From Terriglobales bacterium (GTDB lineage: Bacteria > Acidobacteriota > Terriglobia > Terriglobales > Acidobacteriaceae), in assembly GCA_035624455.1 (NCBI GenBank), contig DASPRM010000098.1, positions 1 to 64,000 of the forward strand: a stretch of 64,000 bases of DNA, in the 5' to 3' direction. Position 1 is the stretch's first letter. The number at the start of each line of letters is the position of its first letter. A model generated the notes under the pieces. That model searched no databases. It was not told the origin of the DNA and saw only the letters and a list, made by a program, of their open reading frames with translations. Position numbers and translations under genes: made by a program. Shown here piece by piece: positions 1-8,898 of this stretch.

Positions 1-84
1 GGAGGCAGCGGGATCGGACAAGGCTGCAACTGGTTCGACCTTTTCCGGGGCGAGGGTGAGAGCGAGGAAGAGGAATAAGAGCAT
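1..84 (-). CDS. 5' fragment of a probable exported protein (runs off window)
   Basis: Reading leftwards from an ATG at 82-84 gives 28 open codons up to the window edge. The first residues form a hydrophobic run (MLLFLFLALTLA) followed by a polar, Ala/Pro-rich stretch, as in an N-terminal signal peptide or membrane anchor. No catalytic domain is inside the window, so function cannot be stated. It would be transcribed divergently from rplM. The start is uncertain because no clear Shine-Dalgarno sequence precedes it. Confidence 0.4.
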   Translation of the reverse strand, partial: MLLFLFLALTLAPEKVEPVAALSDPAAS

Positions 85-205
85 GGGGGCGTAGTCTGGC
101 AGATTGGGAGTGCAGCGGTCAGTGACGGGTGAAACGCAAGATCTGCTATTCTCAGTCTGGCCAAGAGAGCTCTCGAGTGGGCATCGGATCGCTCTTTAAG
201 GTCGC

Positions 206-293
206 TGAAACGCAAGATCCTTCCCTCTGCGCCCGCGACCCGCAGCGAACGCGGGTCGAAAAGGCAAAACCGGGCGCGTCGCTCGGATGACAG
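206..293. repeat. dispersed intergenic repeat, copy a (GATCCTTC ... GATGACAG)
   Basis: The copy begins GAAACGCAAGATCCTTC (about 206-222), has a GC-rich hairpin-forming centre (GACCCGC...GCGGGTC, 236-255) and ends GCTCGGATGACAG (281-293). The same start and end motifs recur in other intergenic gaps of this window (16392, 25497, 31488, 31982, 37276). A partial GAAACGCAAGATC also occurs at 129-141. It does not code for protein. The rest of the 85-476 gap shows no gene. Confidence 0.6.
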
Positions 294-345
294 TTGTGCT
301 GGTGAAAGTTTGCAGTCCAGGCAGGGCGGCTTTGGCGGGAGTTCG

Positions 346-374
346 TTGACTTCTCAGGCTCGTTAGGCTAGTCT
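346..374 (+). promoter_or_regulatory. candidate sigma-70 promoter of the ribosomal protein cluster
   Basis: TTGACT at 346-351 is followed after 17 bases by TAGTCT at 369-374. The -35 box matches the consensus at five of six positions but the -10 box at only three. It lies about 100 bases upstream of rplM in a gap without genes and is the best candidate for driving rplM-rpsI. Confidence 0.35.
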
Positions 375-476
375 AAAACCTTTGCGGTTCCGCAGTCGTC
401 CGCCCCGAGTGTGTCTCTCTCAGCGAAGGGGCTAAGTCAGCGGTTCTTCTAGCGTTAATCATCTTGGGAGATTGAG

Positions 477-911
477 ATGTCTACTTATTTCCCCAAAGAG
501 GGGGAAATTGTTCGGAAGTGGCTTGTGGTGGATGCGGCGGGGCAAACCCTGGGCCGGCTTTCCACGCGTGTCGCCCGCCTCTTGAGCGGCAAGGACAATC
601 CGCGATTCACGCCGTTTATCGATACCGGTGATCACGTGGTGGTGATCAACGCCGAGAAGATCAAGCTAACGGGTCTGAAGGCGGACGAAAAGGTTTACCG
701 GCGTTATAGCGGGTATCCGGGCGGGCTGAAGGAAGAGGATTTTCGCAAGCGTTTTGCGCGGAAGCCAGAACAGGTGGTCGAGGACGCGATTCTCGGCATG
801 TTGCCCAAGACGAAGTTGGGGCGGGCGATGGGCCGCAAGCTGAAAGTCTATCGTGGCGAAAAGCATCCGCATCAGGCACAGAAGCCGGAGGCGGTGGCGA
901 TCGCCGGCTGA
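477..911 (+). CDS. rplM: 50S ribosomal protein L13
   Basis: This 144-residue protein is full length for L13 (E. coli has 142) and keeps the family's core segments: [17 protein letters not shown] near the N-terminus, [11 protein letters not shown] in the middle and the basic [22 protein letters not shown] block before a HPHQAQKP ending. L13 binds 23S rRNA early in large-subunit assembly. It is followed after 135 bases by rpsI, the usual bacterial pair. The start follows GGGAGATTGAG, a usable ribosome site. Confidence 0.97.
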   Translation: MSTYFPKEGEIVRKWLVVDAAGQTLGRLSTRVARLLSGKDNPRFTPFIDTGDHVVVINAEKIKLTGLKADEKVYRRYSGYPGGLKEEDFRKRFARKPEQVVEDAILGMLPKTKLGRAMGRKLKVYRGEKHPHQAQKPEAVAIAG

Positions 912-1046
912 TCACGGCGAGAGGGCGGAAAGATTTGAGAACCTCGAAGTCAGGTGGAAACGGTAAAGGCTCTCTGAAGCACCGTTATAATGAAGAGATA
1001 GTTTGGGGCGTCTGCGCAAGCTGGAAGTCCCCAAGAAAGTTGGAGC

Positions 1047-1442
1047 ATGGCAGAACAAGTTGAGTATTACGGCACGGGACGTCGCAAGTCGAGTGTGGCG
1101 CGGGTGTTTCTTCGTCCCGGCAGCGGCGAGATCAAGGTGAATGATCATCCCTTCGATCAGTACTTTGTGACGGTGTCGCAGCGGGTGGAAGCGCGTCAGC
1201 CTTTGGTGGCCACCGACACGGCTGCGAATTTCAACGCGGTTATCACGGTTGCAGGCGGCGGCGTGAACGGGCAAGCCGGCGCGGTGAAGATGGGGATCGC
1301 CCGTGCGCTGTTGCAATTCAATCCCGAGCTGCGGAGCAAGCTGAAGGGTGAGGGATTCCTGACCCGCGATTCACGCGCCAAAGAGCGAAAGAAATACGGT
1401 CAGAAGGGCGCGCGCAAGAGATTCCAGTTCAGCAAGCGCTAA
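1047..1442 (+). CDS. rpsI: 30S ribosomal protein S9
   Basis: The 131-residue product starts with [19 protein letters not shown] and ends in the conserved basic tail [17 protein letters not shown], whose last residues reach the P-site tRNA in known ribosomes. Length and both ends match the family. It is probably cotranscribed with rplM. A perfect TATAAT at 986-991 in the gap lacks a recognisable -35 partner, so an internal promoter is possible but unproven. The ATG is preceded by a GTTGGAGC ribosome site. Confidence 0.97.
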   Translation: MAEQVEYYGTGRRKSSVARVFLRPGSGEIKVNDHPFDQYFVTVSQRVEARQPLVATDTAANFNAVITVAGGGVNGQAGAVKMGIARALLQFNPELRSKLKGEGFLTRDSRAKERKKYGQKGARKRFQFSKR

Positions 1443-1629
1443 CGGGTTTCGCCAGGCAGTATGTTCTGGTGTTTTGAGTTGAAGCTACGGTTCCAGATTC
1501 CGGGCCGCGGCAGGAGAAGTAAACAGGAATCGAATTTTCCCGTCCCTCCCAAGCAGTCAGGGGCGGGTGATGGGAATGTAATCCCGGCACCTCGAAGTCC
1601 GCTGGGATGCAATTCAAAAAGGAGGTTGT

Positions 1630-2550
1630 TTGGCTAACATCAGCATGAAGGAGCTGCTCGAAGCGGGCGTCCACTTCGGGCATCAGACCAAGCGCTGGAA
1701 TCCCAAGATGAAGGAATACATCTTCGGGGAGCGCAATGGGATTTACATCATCGATCTGCAGAAGACGCTGAAGATGTTCAAAGAGGCCTCGAACTTCATT
1801 CGCGACCTGGCAGGGGAGCGCAAGAGCGTGATGTTCGTGGGCACCAAGCGCCAGGCGCAGGATGCCATCGCCGAGGAGGCCCAGCGTTGCAGCATGTTCT
1901 ATATCAACCAGCGCTGGCTGGGCGGACTGCTCACCAACTGGGTGACGGTGCAGAAATCGGTCAAGCGGCTCAAAGAGCTCGACGAGATGGCCACCGATGG
2001 CCGTTACGAATTGCTACCGAAGAAGGAAGTGATCCGGCTGGAGCGCGAGCGCAAGCATCTGCAGGCCAACCTGGCCGGCATCAAGGAGATGACCCGTCTG
2101 CCGGACGCGATTTTTGTTATCGACTCCAATAAGGAGCAGATTGCGGTACGCGAAGCACGCAAATTGGGCATACCTGTGGTCGCCGTGGTGGATACCAACT
2201 GCGATCCCACGGAAGTGGATTACGTGATCCCGGGTAACGATGACGCTCTGCGCGCGATTCGGCTGTTTGCTTCGAAGATTGCCGATTCCGTGATTGAAGG
2301 TTCGCAGGCCGCGACCGATAAGCAAGTAGAAGACGTGCATGCGGCCCAGGCTGCGGTTGCGGCGGTGGCTGTGGCTGCCGAAGGTGAACTTCCCGAGGGA
2401 GCTGTGCTTTCCGAGTTTGCCGCCGAAGAAGAGGCGGGCGAAGACATCTCCATGGAAGACGTGCTGCGCGGAGGTGGGAAGAAACAGCCGGCCACGGCGG
2501 AGGCCGAGTCGGAACCGGAAGTCCGCCACGCAGAGCCGCAGACGCTCTAA
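1630..2550 (+). CDS. rpsB: 30S ribosomal protein S2 with extended acidic tail
   Basis: The protein has 306 residues and begins [19 protein letters not shown], the canonical S2 start. It is read from a TTG at 1630, four bases after a strong AAGGAGG site, so TTG is very likely the real initiator. The S2 fold occupies about residues 1-230 ([28 protein letters not shown] and [17 protein letters not shown] are visible). The last 75 or so residues form an Ala/Glu-rich tail not present in the 240-residue E. coli protein. S2 binds the small-subunit body with S1. tsf follows, as in most bacteria. Confidence 0.96.
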   Translation: MANISMKELLEAGVHFGHQTKRWNPKMKEYIFGERNGIYIIDLQKTLKMFKEASNFIRDLAGERKSVMFVGTKRQAQDAIAEEAQRCSMFYINQRWLGGLLTNWVTVQKSVKRLKELDEMATDGRYELLPKKEVIRLERERKHLQANLAGIKEMTRLPDAIFVIDSNKEQIAVREARKLGIPVVAVVDTNCDPTEVDYVIPGNDDALRAIRLFASKIADSVIEGSQAATDKQVEDVHAAQAAVAAVAVAAEGELPEGAVLSEFAAEEEAGEDISMEDVLRGGGKKQPATAEAESEPEVRHAEPQTL

Positions 2551-2619
2551 CGATAGCGCGTGGGTCTGCGACTCTGCCTTGGAAGATTGGGTTGCGTCGA
2601 CCTCTCCTGTTCTGCCGAT

Positions 2620-2640
2620 GGTTCCTGGGCAAGAGGAACC
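2620..2640 (+). other. hairpin in the rpsB-tsf intergenic region
   Basis: GGTTCCT (2620-2626) and AGGAACC (2634-2640) form a perfect 7-bp stem with a 7-base loop. No U-run follows, so it is not an intrinsic terminator by itself. It may affect RNA stability or the ratio of S2 to EF-Ts. Confidence 0.35.
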
Positions 2641-2706
2641 AGCAGTTGCGAGGCGCGGAATCGAATTGCTTCCCCGCCCATCTAATCCACAGGATTCATA
2701 GCTATT

Positions 2707-3393
2707 ATGGGAACGACTACAGTGAACATCTCTGCCAATCAGGTTCGTGAGCTGCGCGACAAAACCGGAGCTCCGATGATGGACTGCAAGAACGCCCTGA
2801 CCGAAGCCAAGGGCAACATGGATGAGGCGATCGTGCTTCTGCGGAAGCGCGGAGCTGCGATCATGCAGAAAAAAGCGGCGCGGGCGACTAGTGAAGGTTC
2901 GGTCGCCAGCTACATTCATGCCGGCGGCAAGATCGGGGTGCTGGTCGAAGTCAACTGCGAGAGTGATTTTGTGGCCCGCACAGATGATTTCAAAGAACTG
3001 GTGCACGATCTGGCCATGCACATCGCGGCCAGCGATCCGAAATTCATCCGCAAGGAAGATGTCACTCCCGAGGCTTATGAGAAGGAGAAGGACATCTACC
3101 GCGCACAGGCTGCGGCAACGGGTAAGCCCGCCAACGTGGTGGAGAAGATCGTGGAAGGCAAGATGGCAAAGTTCTACGAGGAGGTCTGCCTGTACGAGCA
3201 GCCCTTCATCAAGGACCAGACCATCAGCGTCTCCCAGCTTATCGGTCAGAAGATCGGCAAGCTGGGCGAGAACATTGCGGTGCGCCGCTTCGCCCGCTTC
3301 AAGGTGGGCGAGGCGGGCGCGACCATCGCCATCAGCACTCCCAAAACGCAGGATGGGAGCGACGGCGAAGCAGCGGCCCCGGTCGCGAAATAA
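2707..3393 (+). CDS. tsf: translation elongation factor Ts
   Basis: This 228-residue nucleotide-exchange factor for EF-Tu has the N-terminal UBA-like domain with LRDKTGAPMMDCKNAL (about residues 15-30), then the core with VNCESDFVARTDDF. It is shorter than E. coli EF-Ts (283), closer to the compact form known from other phyla. ATG at 2707 was chosen; a GTG five codons later is possible. It lies downstream of rpsB and is followed by a strong terminator that separates it from pyrH. Confidence 0.96.
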   Translation: MGTTTVNISANQVRELRDKTGAPMMDCKNALTEAKGNMDEAIVLLRKRGAAIMQKKAARATSEGSVASYIHAGGKIGVLVEVNCESDFVARTDDFKELVHDLAMHIAASDPKFIRKEDVTPEAYEKEKDIYRAQAAATGKPANVVEKIVEGKMAKFYEEVCLYEQPFIKDQTISVSQLIGQKIGKLGENIAVRRFARFKVGEAGATIAISTPKTQDGSDGEAAAPVAK

Positions 3394-3439
3394 CATAGGA
3401 CAGGCAATCCTGCCTGTCCGAGCAAACAGAAAGCGTCCC

Positions 3440-3470
3440 GCCCGGCCCTTTTTGGCCGGGCTTTATTTTT
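3440..3470 (+). terminator. intrinsic terminator after tsf
   Basis: GCCCGGCC (3440-3447) pairs with GGCCGGGC (3454-3461), an 8-bp all-GC stem with a 6-base loop, followed directly by TTTATTTTT. It ends the rpsB-tsf transcript 47 bases after the tsf stop. Confidence 0.9.
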
Positions 3471-3544
3471 CGAGTTCGACAGGATGCTGAGCGGCTTACC
3501 GCGATCCGTGAACATGCTTGCAATCTGTGGCCGCGCTTTCTAGT

Positions 3545-3574
3545 TTGCGCACCCGCCCCTCCTCCCGCTAGACT
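3545..3574 (+). promoter_or_regulatory. weak candidate promoter for pyrH
   Basis: TTGCGC (3545-3550) and TAGACT (3569-3574) are 18 bases apart, between the tsf terminator and pyrH. Matches to consensus are partial (3/6 and 4/6). Its main support is that pyrH needs its own promoter behind the terminator. Confidence 0.25.
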
Positions 3575-3602
3575 GAACGCGAAAAGGAAACGGACATCAC
3601 GC

Positions 3603-4319
3603 GTGGTGCAAGCTATCTTTAAACGAATCCTGCTGAAACTTTCCGGTGAGGCCCTGGCTGCCAATCAAGGATTTGGAGTGGATCCTTCCCGCATCCACGA
3701 AATTGCTGCTGAGCTGGCCGACGTGCATTCTCTCGGAGTGCAGATTGCCATCGTGGTCGGGGGCGGAAATTTCTTCCGTGGTGTGGCAGTGCAGGCCAAG
3801 AACATGGACCGTGTCTCCGCCGACCACATGGGCATGCTGGCCACGGTGATCAATGCCCTGGCGCTACAGGACGCGCTCGAGAAGCAGGGCATCTACACGC
3901 GCGTGCAATCGGCGATCGAGATGAACCAGGTAGCCGAGCCTTTTATTCGCCGGCGTGCCATCCGCCACCTGGAAAAAGGGCGCATTGTGATTTTCGCCGG
4001 CGGCACCGGGAATCCGTATTTTTCGACGGACACGGCGGCTTCGCTGCGTGCCATGGAGATTAAGGCCGACGCCATCCTCAAAGCCACCAAGGTGGACGGC
4101 ATCTATGATGCCGACCCTATCATCGTGAAAGACGCCAAGATGTTCCCCAATATCTCGTATCTCGATATTCTGCAGCGTGGACTGAAAGTCATGGACGCCA
4201 CCGCTATCAGCCTCTGCCGCGACAACAATCTGCCGATCGTGGTCTTCAACCTGAATCATCAGGGCAACATCCGCCGGGTGGTGCTTGGGGAGAGGGTAGG
4301 ATCGCTGGTCAGCGCGTAG
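3603..4319 (+). CDS. pyrH: uridylate kinase (UMP kinase)
   Basis: The 238-residue protein phosphorylates UMP to UDP with ATP in pyrimidine nucleotide synthesis. It shows the amino-acid-kinase fold: [11 protein letters not shown] at the N-terminus, [10 protein letters not shown] (about 50-60), [16 protein letters not shown] and [15 protein letters not shown]. The length is normal for bacterial hexameric UMPK. The start is GTG at 3603 with GTG again as the second codon; AAAAGGAAA lies about 12 bases upstream. It sits in the conserved rpsB-tsf-pyrH-frr order. Confidence 0.96.
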   Translation: MVQAIFKRILLKLSGEALAANQGFGVDPSRIHEIAAELADVHSLGVQIAIVVGGGNFFRGVAVQAKNMDRVSADHMGMLATVINALALQDALEKQGIYTRVQSAIEMNQVAEPFIRRRAIRHLEKGRIVIFAGGTGNPYFSTDTAASLRAMEIKADAILKATKVDGIYDADPIIVKDAKMFPNISYLDILQRGLKVMDATAISLCRDNNLPIVVFNLNHQGNIRRVVLGERVGSLVSA

Positions 4320-4331
4320 GTGCTGATGTGG

Positions 4332-4374
4332 GAACGGACGTCCGGTCCGTTCAGGTCGAGGCCGCAGCCTCGAC
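4332..4374 (+). other. two tandem perfect hairpins between pyrH and frr
   Basis: The first stem is GAACGGAC (4332-4339) with GTCCGTTC (4345-4352). The second is GTCGAGGC (4355-4362) with GCCTCGAC (4367-4374). Each has 8 perfect base pairs and a 4-5 base loop, and they are two bases apart. No U-run follows. A TATAAT at 4396-4401 lies downstream, without a good -35 box. Confidence 0.6.
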
Positions 4375-4435
4375 GAATCCCTGCAACGTCTCAGGTATAA
4401 TTTTCGCTCTTAGCACTCTGGGAGACATTTTCACT

Positions 4436-5020
4436 ATGGCGCAGACAATGGCGGGGATCCCCGCACTGAAGGAAAGTTTCGGCCAGCTGAGGGGGCGCAT
4501 GGATAAAGCGGTGGAAGATTTCCGCCGCGAGATGGCGGCGGTGCGCACCGGGCGCGCTTCGGTACACATGCTCGACAGTGTGCAGATTGAATACTACGGT
4601 TCCATGATGCCGCTCAACCAGGTGGCCCAGGTGCACGCTCCGGAAGCCCAGTTGATTACGGTGCAACCATTCGATCCCAGCTCGCTCCCGGGTATTGAGA
4701 AGGCGATCCGCAGCGCTGACCTGGGGTTGAATCCGATGAATGACGGGAAGATTATCCGCGTTCCAGTGCCGCCGCTCACGCAGGAGCGCCGCAAGGAGAT
4801 GGTGAAACATCTTCACAAGGTGCTGGAGGATCACCGCACAGCGATTCGCAATGTCCGCCGGGATGGCAATGAGACCATCAAGAAAGCGCTGAAGGATAAG
4901 AAGATAACCGAAGACGAAGAGCGCCGCGCGCTGGAAGACATCCAGAAACTCACCGATGACGAAATCAAGAAGATGGAAGAGATGAGCAAGGCGAAGGAGA
5001 AAGAAGTACTGGAAGTGTAG
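4436..5020 (+). CDS. frr: ribosome recycling factor
   Basis: This 194-residue factor splits post-termination ribosomes together with EF-G. It has the family signature REMAAVRTGRAS near residue 35, EYYGSMMPLNQVA, the hinge, and the C-terminal helix ending in EEMSKAKEKEVLEV. ATG at 4436 has GGAGA at 4421-4425 and gives a product close to the usual 185 residues; ATG at 4448 is an alternative. The reading frame stays open further upstream, but that part has no RRF similarity. Confidence 0.95.
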   Translation: MAQTMAGIPALKESFGQLRGRMDKAVEDFRREMAAVRTGRASVHMLDSVQIEYYGSMMPLNQVAQVHAPEAQLITVQPFDPSSLPGIEKAIRSADLGLNPMNDGKIIRVPVPPLTQERRKEMVKHLHKVLEDHRTAIRNVRRDGNETIKKALKDKKITEDEERRALEDIQKLTDDEIKKMEEMSKAKEKEVLEV

Positions 5021-5051
5021 CGGCAGATTCTGGCGATTGTGGGTATCGACT

Positions 5052-5498
5052 ATGAGCGACATTATTGAGCGTCAGCGGGAGATCGTGGCCCGGCACATAC
5101 GCGGCGAAAACGAGCATGACTGGGATGCGGTTTACGACACCTTTGTACAAGACAAACGGGCGCACTATGACGTTGTGCCTCTGGGCGCTAGCTTCCGGGG
5201 CATTGAAGGAGTCCGTGGTTTCTATCAGTCGATAGCCGCGGCGTTGCCGGACTTGCGCGTCGAAGTCGTCTCTGAGTTCGATGTGCCTGGGTGCTCCATC
5301 CGCGAAGTGGTCACCAGCGGCACTCACCGCGGTGAATTTGCAGGCATCAAGCCCCTGGGAAATGCGATTCGCATTCAGATGGCCGCGTTCTATACGTTTG
5401 ACTCCGACTCTCGAAAGCTCGTCTCAGAAAAGATCTACTACGACCAGGCCAGCGTGATGGAGCAGATGCAACGCGGGCAGAACTCGGTAGTAGCCTAG
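5052..5498 (+). CDS. SnoaL-like (ester cyclase family) protein
   Basis: The 148-residue protein resembles the SnoaL-like branch of the NTF2 fold: WDAVYDTFVQDKRAHYD, GIEGVRGFYQSIAAALPDL, TSGTHRGEFAGIKPLG and AAFYTFDSDSRKLVSEKIYYD occur in the order usual for small polyketide-cyclase-like proteins. Members of this group act on diverse small substrates or are non-enzymatic, so the substrate cannot be predicted. ATG at 5052 was preferred over a GTG/TTG extension. It follows frr by 31 bases but is not expected to work with it. Confidence 0.75.
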   Translation: MSDIIERQREIVARHIRGENEHDWDAVYDTFVQDKRAHYDVVPLGASFRGIEGVRGFYQSIAAALPDLRVEVVSEFDVPGCSIREVVTSGTHRGEFAGIKPLGNAIRIQMAAFYTFDSDSRKLVSEKIYYDQASVMEQMQRGQNSVVA

Positions 5499-5559
5499 AA
5501 GCTCTCAGCTGTCTCCTAATGAACCTCCGCGCGCTCAGCATGACGACCTTAGAATTCTG

Positions 5560-5661
5560 TCAGGGCTTATTCACGATTTCCACCTGTCCCAACAAGAAGG
5601 CGCAAGGGTAGTCCACCTCGCGTTTCTTTTCTTCGACAAGCTGCTCGCATTCGGCATCCAT
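5560..5661 (-). pseudogene. possible small gene or C-terminal gene remnant (33 codons)
   Basis: From ATG at 5661 leftwards, 33 codons read as plausible protein sequence with a charged helix (CEQLVEEKKREV) followed by CAFLLGQVEIVNKP and a TGA at 5560-5562. The frame continues open upstream for about a dozen more codons into the 5' end of the efflux pump gene before a TAG. It may be the tail of a lost gene. I do not recognise the family, and chance is not excluded. Confidence 0.2.
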
Positions 5662-5666
5662 AATCC

Positions 5667-7235
5667 ATGCGATCGCCGTGCGATGAAGCAGCGATTCAAT
5701 CTACAGGCGCCGAGACTCCCTGCCGCAAGGAATCCCGACCGTGGATTCTGGCAGCAACCATTCTGGGTTCCAGCATGGCCTTCATAGACGGCACGGTGGT
5801 GAATGTCGCCCTGCCAGCTTTGCAATCCAGCCTGCATGCGAGCGTCGTCGATGTGCAATGGGTGGTTGAGTCCTACGGACTGTTTCTCGCCGCGTTGATC
5901 CTGGCCGGCGGGGTTCTCGGGGACATGTTTGGACGGCGTCTGATGTTCCTGCTGGGCGTAAGTATATTTGCCGCGGCTTCCATTGCCTGTGCTGTTGCCG
6001 CGACCATTAATCAACTGGTGATCGCTCGCAGTGTTCAAGGCGTAGGGGCAGCGCTGATGGTGCCAGGCAGCTTGTCGATCATCAGCGCGTCCTTTGACGG
6101 CGAGACCCGGGGGAAAGCGATTGGCACCTGGTCTGGCTTCACCGCCATTACCACTGCGATTGGGCCGATTCTTGGCGGCTGGCTGATCGAGCACGTCTCC
6201 TGGCGCTGGGTGTTCTGGATCAATATTCCGCTTGCGGCTGCAGTGATTGTCATTTCGTTGTGGCATGTTCCGGAAAGCCGCAACCCCGAGGCCCACGATG
6301 TGGATTGGCTCGGCGCGGTGACGGCCACGGTGGCTCTGGCAGGCCTGGTGTACGGATTGATCGATTCCAGCAGCCGAGGTTGGGGCCATCCCTTGGTATG
6401 GGGAAGCCTGATTGTCGGTGCCGGAGGCCTAATACTTTTTGTACTGCTCGAGGCCAGAGAGCGATCACCAATGGTTCCGCTGGGTCTCTTCAAGTCGCGG
6501 AATTTCAGTGGCGCCAACCTGCTCACATTATTTCTGTATTCCGCTTTGGGGATATTCTTCTTTCTCTTTCCCATGAACCTGATTCAGGTGCAGGGATATT
6601 CCGCGACCGCCACCGGCGCTGCCGCTTTGCCCGTAATTTTGCTGATGTTTTCTCTCTCCCGCTGGTCGGGGGGGCTGGTATCACGCTACGGCCCGCGGAC
6701 TCCCCTGATTATCGGCCCGCTGATTGCGGCGGCAGGATTTGCGCTCTTTGCCGTTCCCTCGATAGGCGGGTCTTACTGGAGAACGTTTTTTCCCGGATTT
6801 TTGATTCTCGGTTTTGGGATGGCGGTCAGCGTTGCTCCACTCACTACGGCGGTGATGAGTTCGGTCGGTCAGGGTCGATCTGGCACAGCTTCGGGCGTTA
6901 ACAATGCAGTCGCGCGGCTGGCAGGTGTGCTCGCCATCGCCGTCTTCGGACTGGTAATGATCGGCGTATTCAGCTCACGGTTGAATGAGTCGCTGGCGAA
7001 GGTGTCGATCCCGGAGCCTATTTCCCACGAGATTCAGTCGCAAGAAGTCCGACTCGCGGCGTTGACTCTGCCCGCCGGGCTCGACGCAAACACGGCCAAG
7101 GAAGTAAAGATGCAGATCTCGCGGGCTTTCGTCTCCGGCTTCCGAGCGATCATGCTGATATGCGCGACTCTGTCGGTAGCCAGCAGCGTGGTTGCGTGGC
7201 GACTGATCTCCAAGAGAATCGAGGAGACGGCTTAG
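5667..7235 (+). CDS. DHA2-family MFS multidrug efflux transporter
   Basis: The 522-residue membrane protein belongs to the 14-helix EmrB/QacA (DHA2) group of proton-driven drug exporters. Visible family marks are FIDGTVVNVALPALQ in helix 1, motif A GDMFGRRLMFLLG between helices 2 and 3, and WRWVFWINIPLA before helix 6. Both halves carry dense hydrophobic segments. The start at 5667 gives a 25-residue polar lead before the first helix. No membrane-fusion protein (EmrA) lies beside it, so it may act alone; the substrate is unknown. Confidence 0.88.
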   Translation: MRSPCDEAAIQSTGAETPCRKESRPWILAATILGSSMAFIDGTVVNVALPALQSSLHASVVDVQWVVESYGLFLAALILAGGVLGDMFGRRLMFLLGVSIFAAASIACAVAATINQLVIARSVQGVGAALMVPGSLSIISASFDGETRGKAIGTWSGFTAITTAIGPILGGWLIEHVSWRWVFWINIPLAAAVIVISLWHVPESRNPEAHDVDWLGAVTATVALAGLVYGLIDSSSRGWGHPLVWGSLIVGAGGLILFVLLEARERSPMVPLGLFKSRNFSGANLLTLFLYSALGIFFFLFPMNLIQVQGYSATATGAAALPVILLMFSLSRWSGGLVSRYGPRTPLIIGPLIAAAGFALFAVPSIGGSYWRTFFPGFLILGFGMAVSVAPLTTAVMSSVGQGRSGTASGVNNAVARLAGVLAIAVFGLVMIGVFSSRLNESLAKVSIPEPISHEIQSQEVRLAALTLPAGLDANTAKEVKMQISRAFVSGFRAIMLICATLSVASSVVAWRLISKRIEETA

Positions 7236-7260
7236 GCGCAAGTCCTAAGTCAGGGGACCT

Positions 7261-8709
7261 TCAATCACTGGCCTTGCTTTCGCGTGCCCAGCCGCGAAGC
7301 ACGGCGTGGCATTCCTCTTCCAGCAGCTCTAATAATTGCTTCATGTGCTCGTTGCGAGTGCGGAAATTTACCGGATTAATGCGGAACCACGATTTACCCT
7401 TGAGCTCCGTAGTCGAGATCCAGAATTTGCCGCTCTGCTCAACTCGCCGCGCCACCTCGGCGTGCAATTCCTTGGCTTGCGCTGAGTCGAGATCGGCGGC
7501 GCAGTAGCGAATGCAGATTGCCGACATGGGCGGATCGCTCGCCGCCTCGAACTCACGATGCTTCCCTGCCAACGAATACAGATATTTCGCCTGGCGCACG
7601 TTGTTGTCGATCCACTCGGCGATCTGGCGCGCGCCGTAGCGCTTGAAGCTCATCCAGACCTTGAGACTGCGAAAACGCCGTGACTGCTCGAAGCCGTGGA
7701 CGTAATACTGGTAGCGCTCGCTCTCGCGATCGAGTTCGTCGGTCAGATATGCCGGCTTCATGCCGAAGGAAGCCGTCAGCCGCCGCTCGTCTTTGGCCAG
7801 GATCGCCCCCGCATCGAGCGGCGCATAGAACCATTTGTGAGGGTCGATGGTGATCGAATCGGCCAGCTCCAGGCCGTGATCCAGCATGGCGAATTCGTGC
7901 GAGAGCAGCATCCCGCCGCCATAGGCGGCGTCGGCATGAAGCCACATGCCCTCGCGATCGGCGATCTTTCTCAGCTCATGCAGAGGATCGATGGCACCGG
8001 TATTGGTGGTGCCAAAAATCCCGACGATGCACATCGGGCGCACGCCGCGCTTGTGGTCGTCTGCGATAGCCGATTCGAGGGCATCCAGGCGCACGCGAAA
8101 TTCGGCATCGGTGGGCAAGGCACGAAGCCCCGCGCGGCCCAGGCCCACCGCATCGACCGCCTTATCCACGGAAACGTGGCGTTCTTCGGACGCATACACA
8201 GCCCATTTTTCGTGAACCCCGTCGTGCTGGGCACGGTCGCGCGAAGCCCAATCCCGGGCCAGCTTGATGCCAATGAAGTTGGCCATCATGCCGCCGCTGG
8301 TGAGATTGCCTCCGGCTCGAGGGCCGTAACCGGCCAGATCCGTAAGCCAGCGAACCACTCTGCGTTCCATCGCTACCGCCGATGGGCCAATGGTGTAAGC
8401 GCCGATGTTCTGGTTCAGTGCCGAGCAGATGAAGTCGGCAATCACGCCTACGGGATTCGGCGAAGGAGTAATCAGGCCCATATAACCTGGGTGTCCGACG
8501 TGCGTGCAATAAGGCAGAAGCTTCTCTTCCAGCTCGTCCAGGACTTGCGTAGCCGGTTTGGGCTCCTGGGGCAAGGGCTCGGCAAAAAGCTCGGTGAGCA
8601 GGCTGGGCTCGACGTCAGGAAAGACCGGCTTCTCTTCGATGTGCTCCAGGTACTCCGCCAGCAGGTCAACCACGCGGTGCCCGATTTGCCGAAATTCACC
8701 TGCGTCCAT
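7261..8709 (-). CDS. PLP-dependent group II amino acid decarboxylase
   Basis: The 482-residue enzyme belongs to the aromatic-L-amino-acid/tyrosine/glutamate decarboxylase family. The cofactor lysine is K292 in TIDPHKWFYAPLDAGA and the pyridine-ring segment is HADAAYGGG (258-266). GYMGLITPSPNPVG and NLTSGGMMAN are also typical. It converges with the upstream efflux pump (26-base gap). The substrate may be an aromatic amino acid, but this cannot be fixed from motifs alone. Confidence 0.85.
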   Translation of the reverse strand: MDAGEFRQIGHRVVDLLAEYLEHIEEKPVFPDVEPSLLTELFAEPLPQEPKPATQVLDELEEKLLPYCTHVGHPGYMGLITPSPNPVGVIADFICSALNQNIGAYTIGPSAVAMERRVVRWLTDLAGYGPRAGGNLTSGGMMANFIGIKLARDWASRDRAQHDGVHEKWAVYASEERHVSVDKAVDAVGLGRAGLRALPTDAEFRVRLDALESAIADDHKRGVRPMCIVGIFGTTNTGAIDPLHELRKIADREGMWLHADAAYGGGMLLSHEFAMLDHGLELADSITIDPHKWFYAPLDAGAILAKDERRLTASFGMKPAYLTDELDRESERYQYYVHGFEQSRRFRSLKVWMSFKRYGARQIAEWIDNNVRQAKYLYSLAGKHREFEAASDPPMSAICIRYCAADLDSAQAKELHAEVARRVEQSGKFWISTTELKGKSWFRINPVNFRTRNEHMKQLLELLEEECHAVLRGWARESKASD

Positions 8710-8898
8710 GAGTGCACCTCAGCTCTGAGTGTATCCGATGGCAAGCATTCGACTGGAGTCGGCTGCCCCAAGTCCATCCGAATCTTGCTGCCGTAGTTTT
8801 ATGCGCACGCCTTTTGGGAGACAAGGTGCGGATTTGCTCTGCATCGCCGCCTGACTTCTGGAGATCGAATCCAGTGAACGGAGCAACCGGAGGGTCCG

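Noticed and set aside
986-991. Perfect TATAAT between rplM and rpsI
   Set aside because: No -35 box at 16-18 bases, and the two genes are normally cotranscribed, so it was not called a promoter.
2014-3396. Long open frame (about 460 codons) on the minus strand across rpsB and tsf
   Set aside because: It is antisense to two certain genes and its translation (His/Arg-rich, low similarity to any fold) reflects GC-rich codon bias of the sense strand.
5527-5546. GCGCGCTCAGCATGACGACC as another copy of the GATGACAG repeat family
   Set aside because: Only one end is recognisable and no ATCCTTCGACTC start precedes it, so it is too weak to count.
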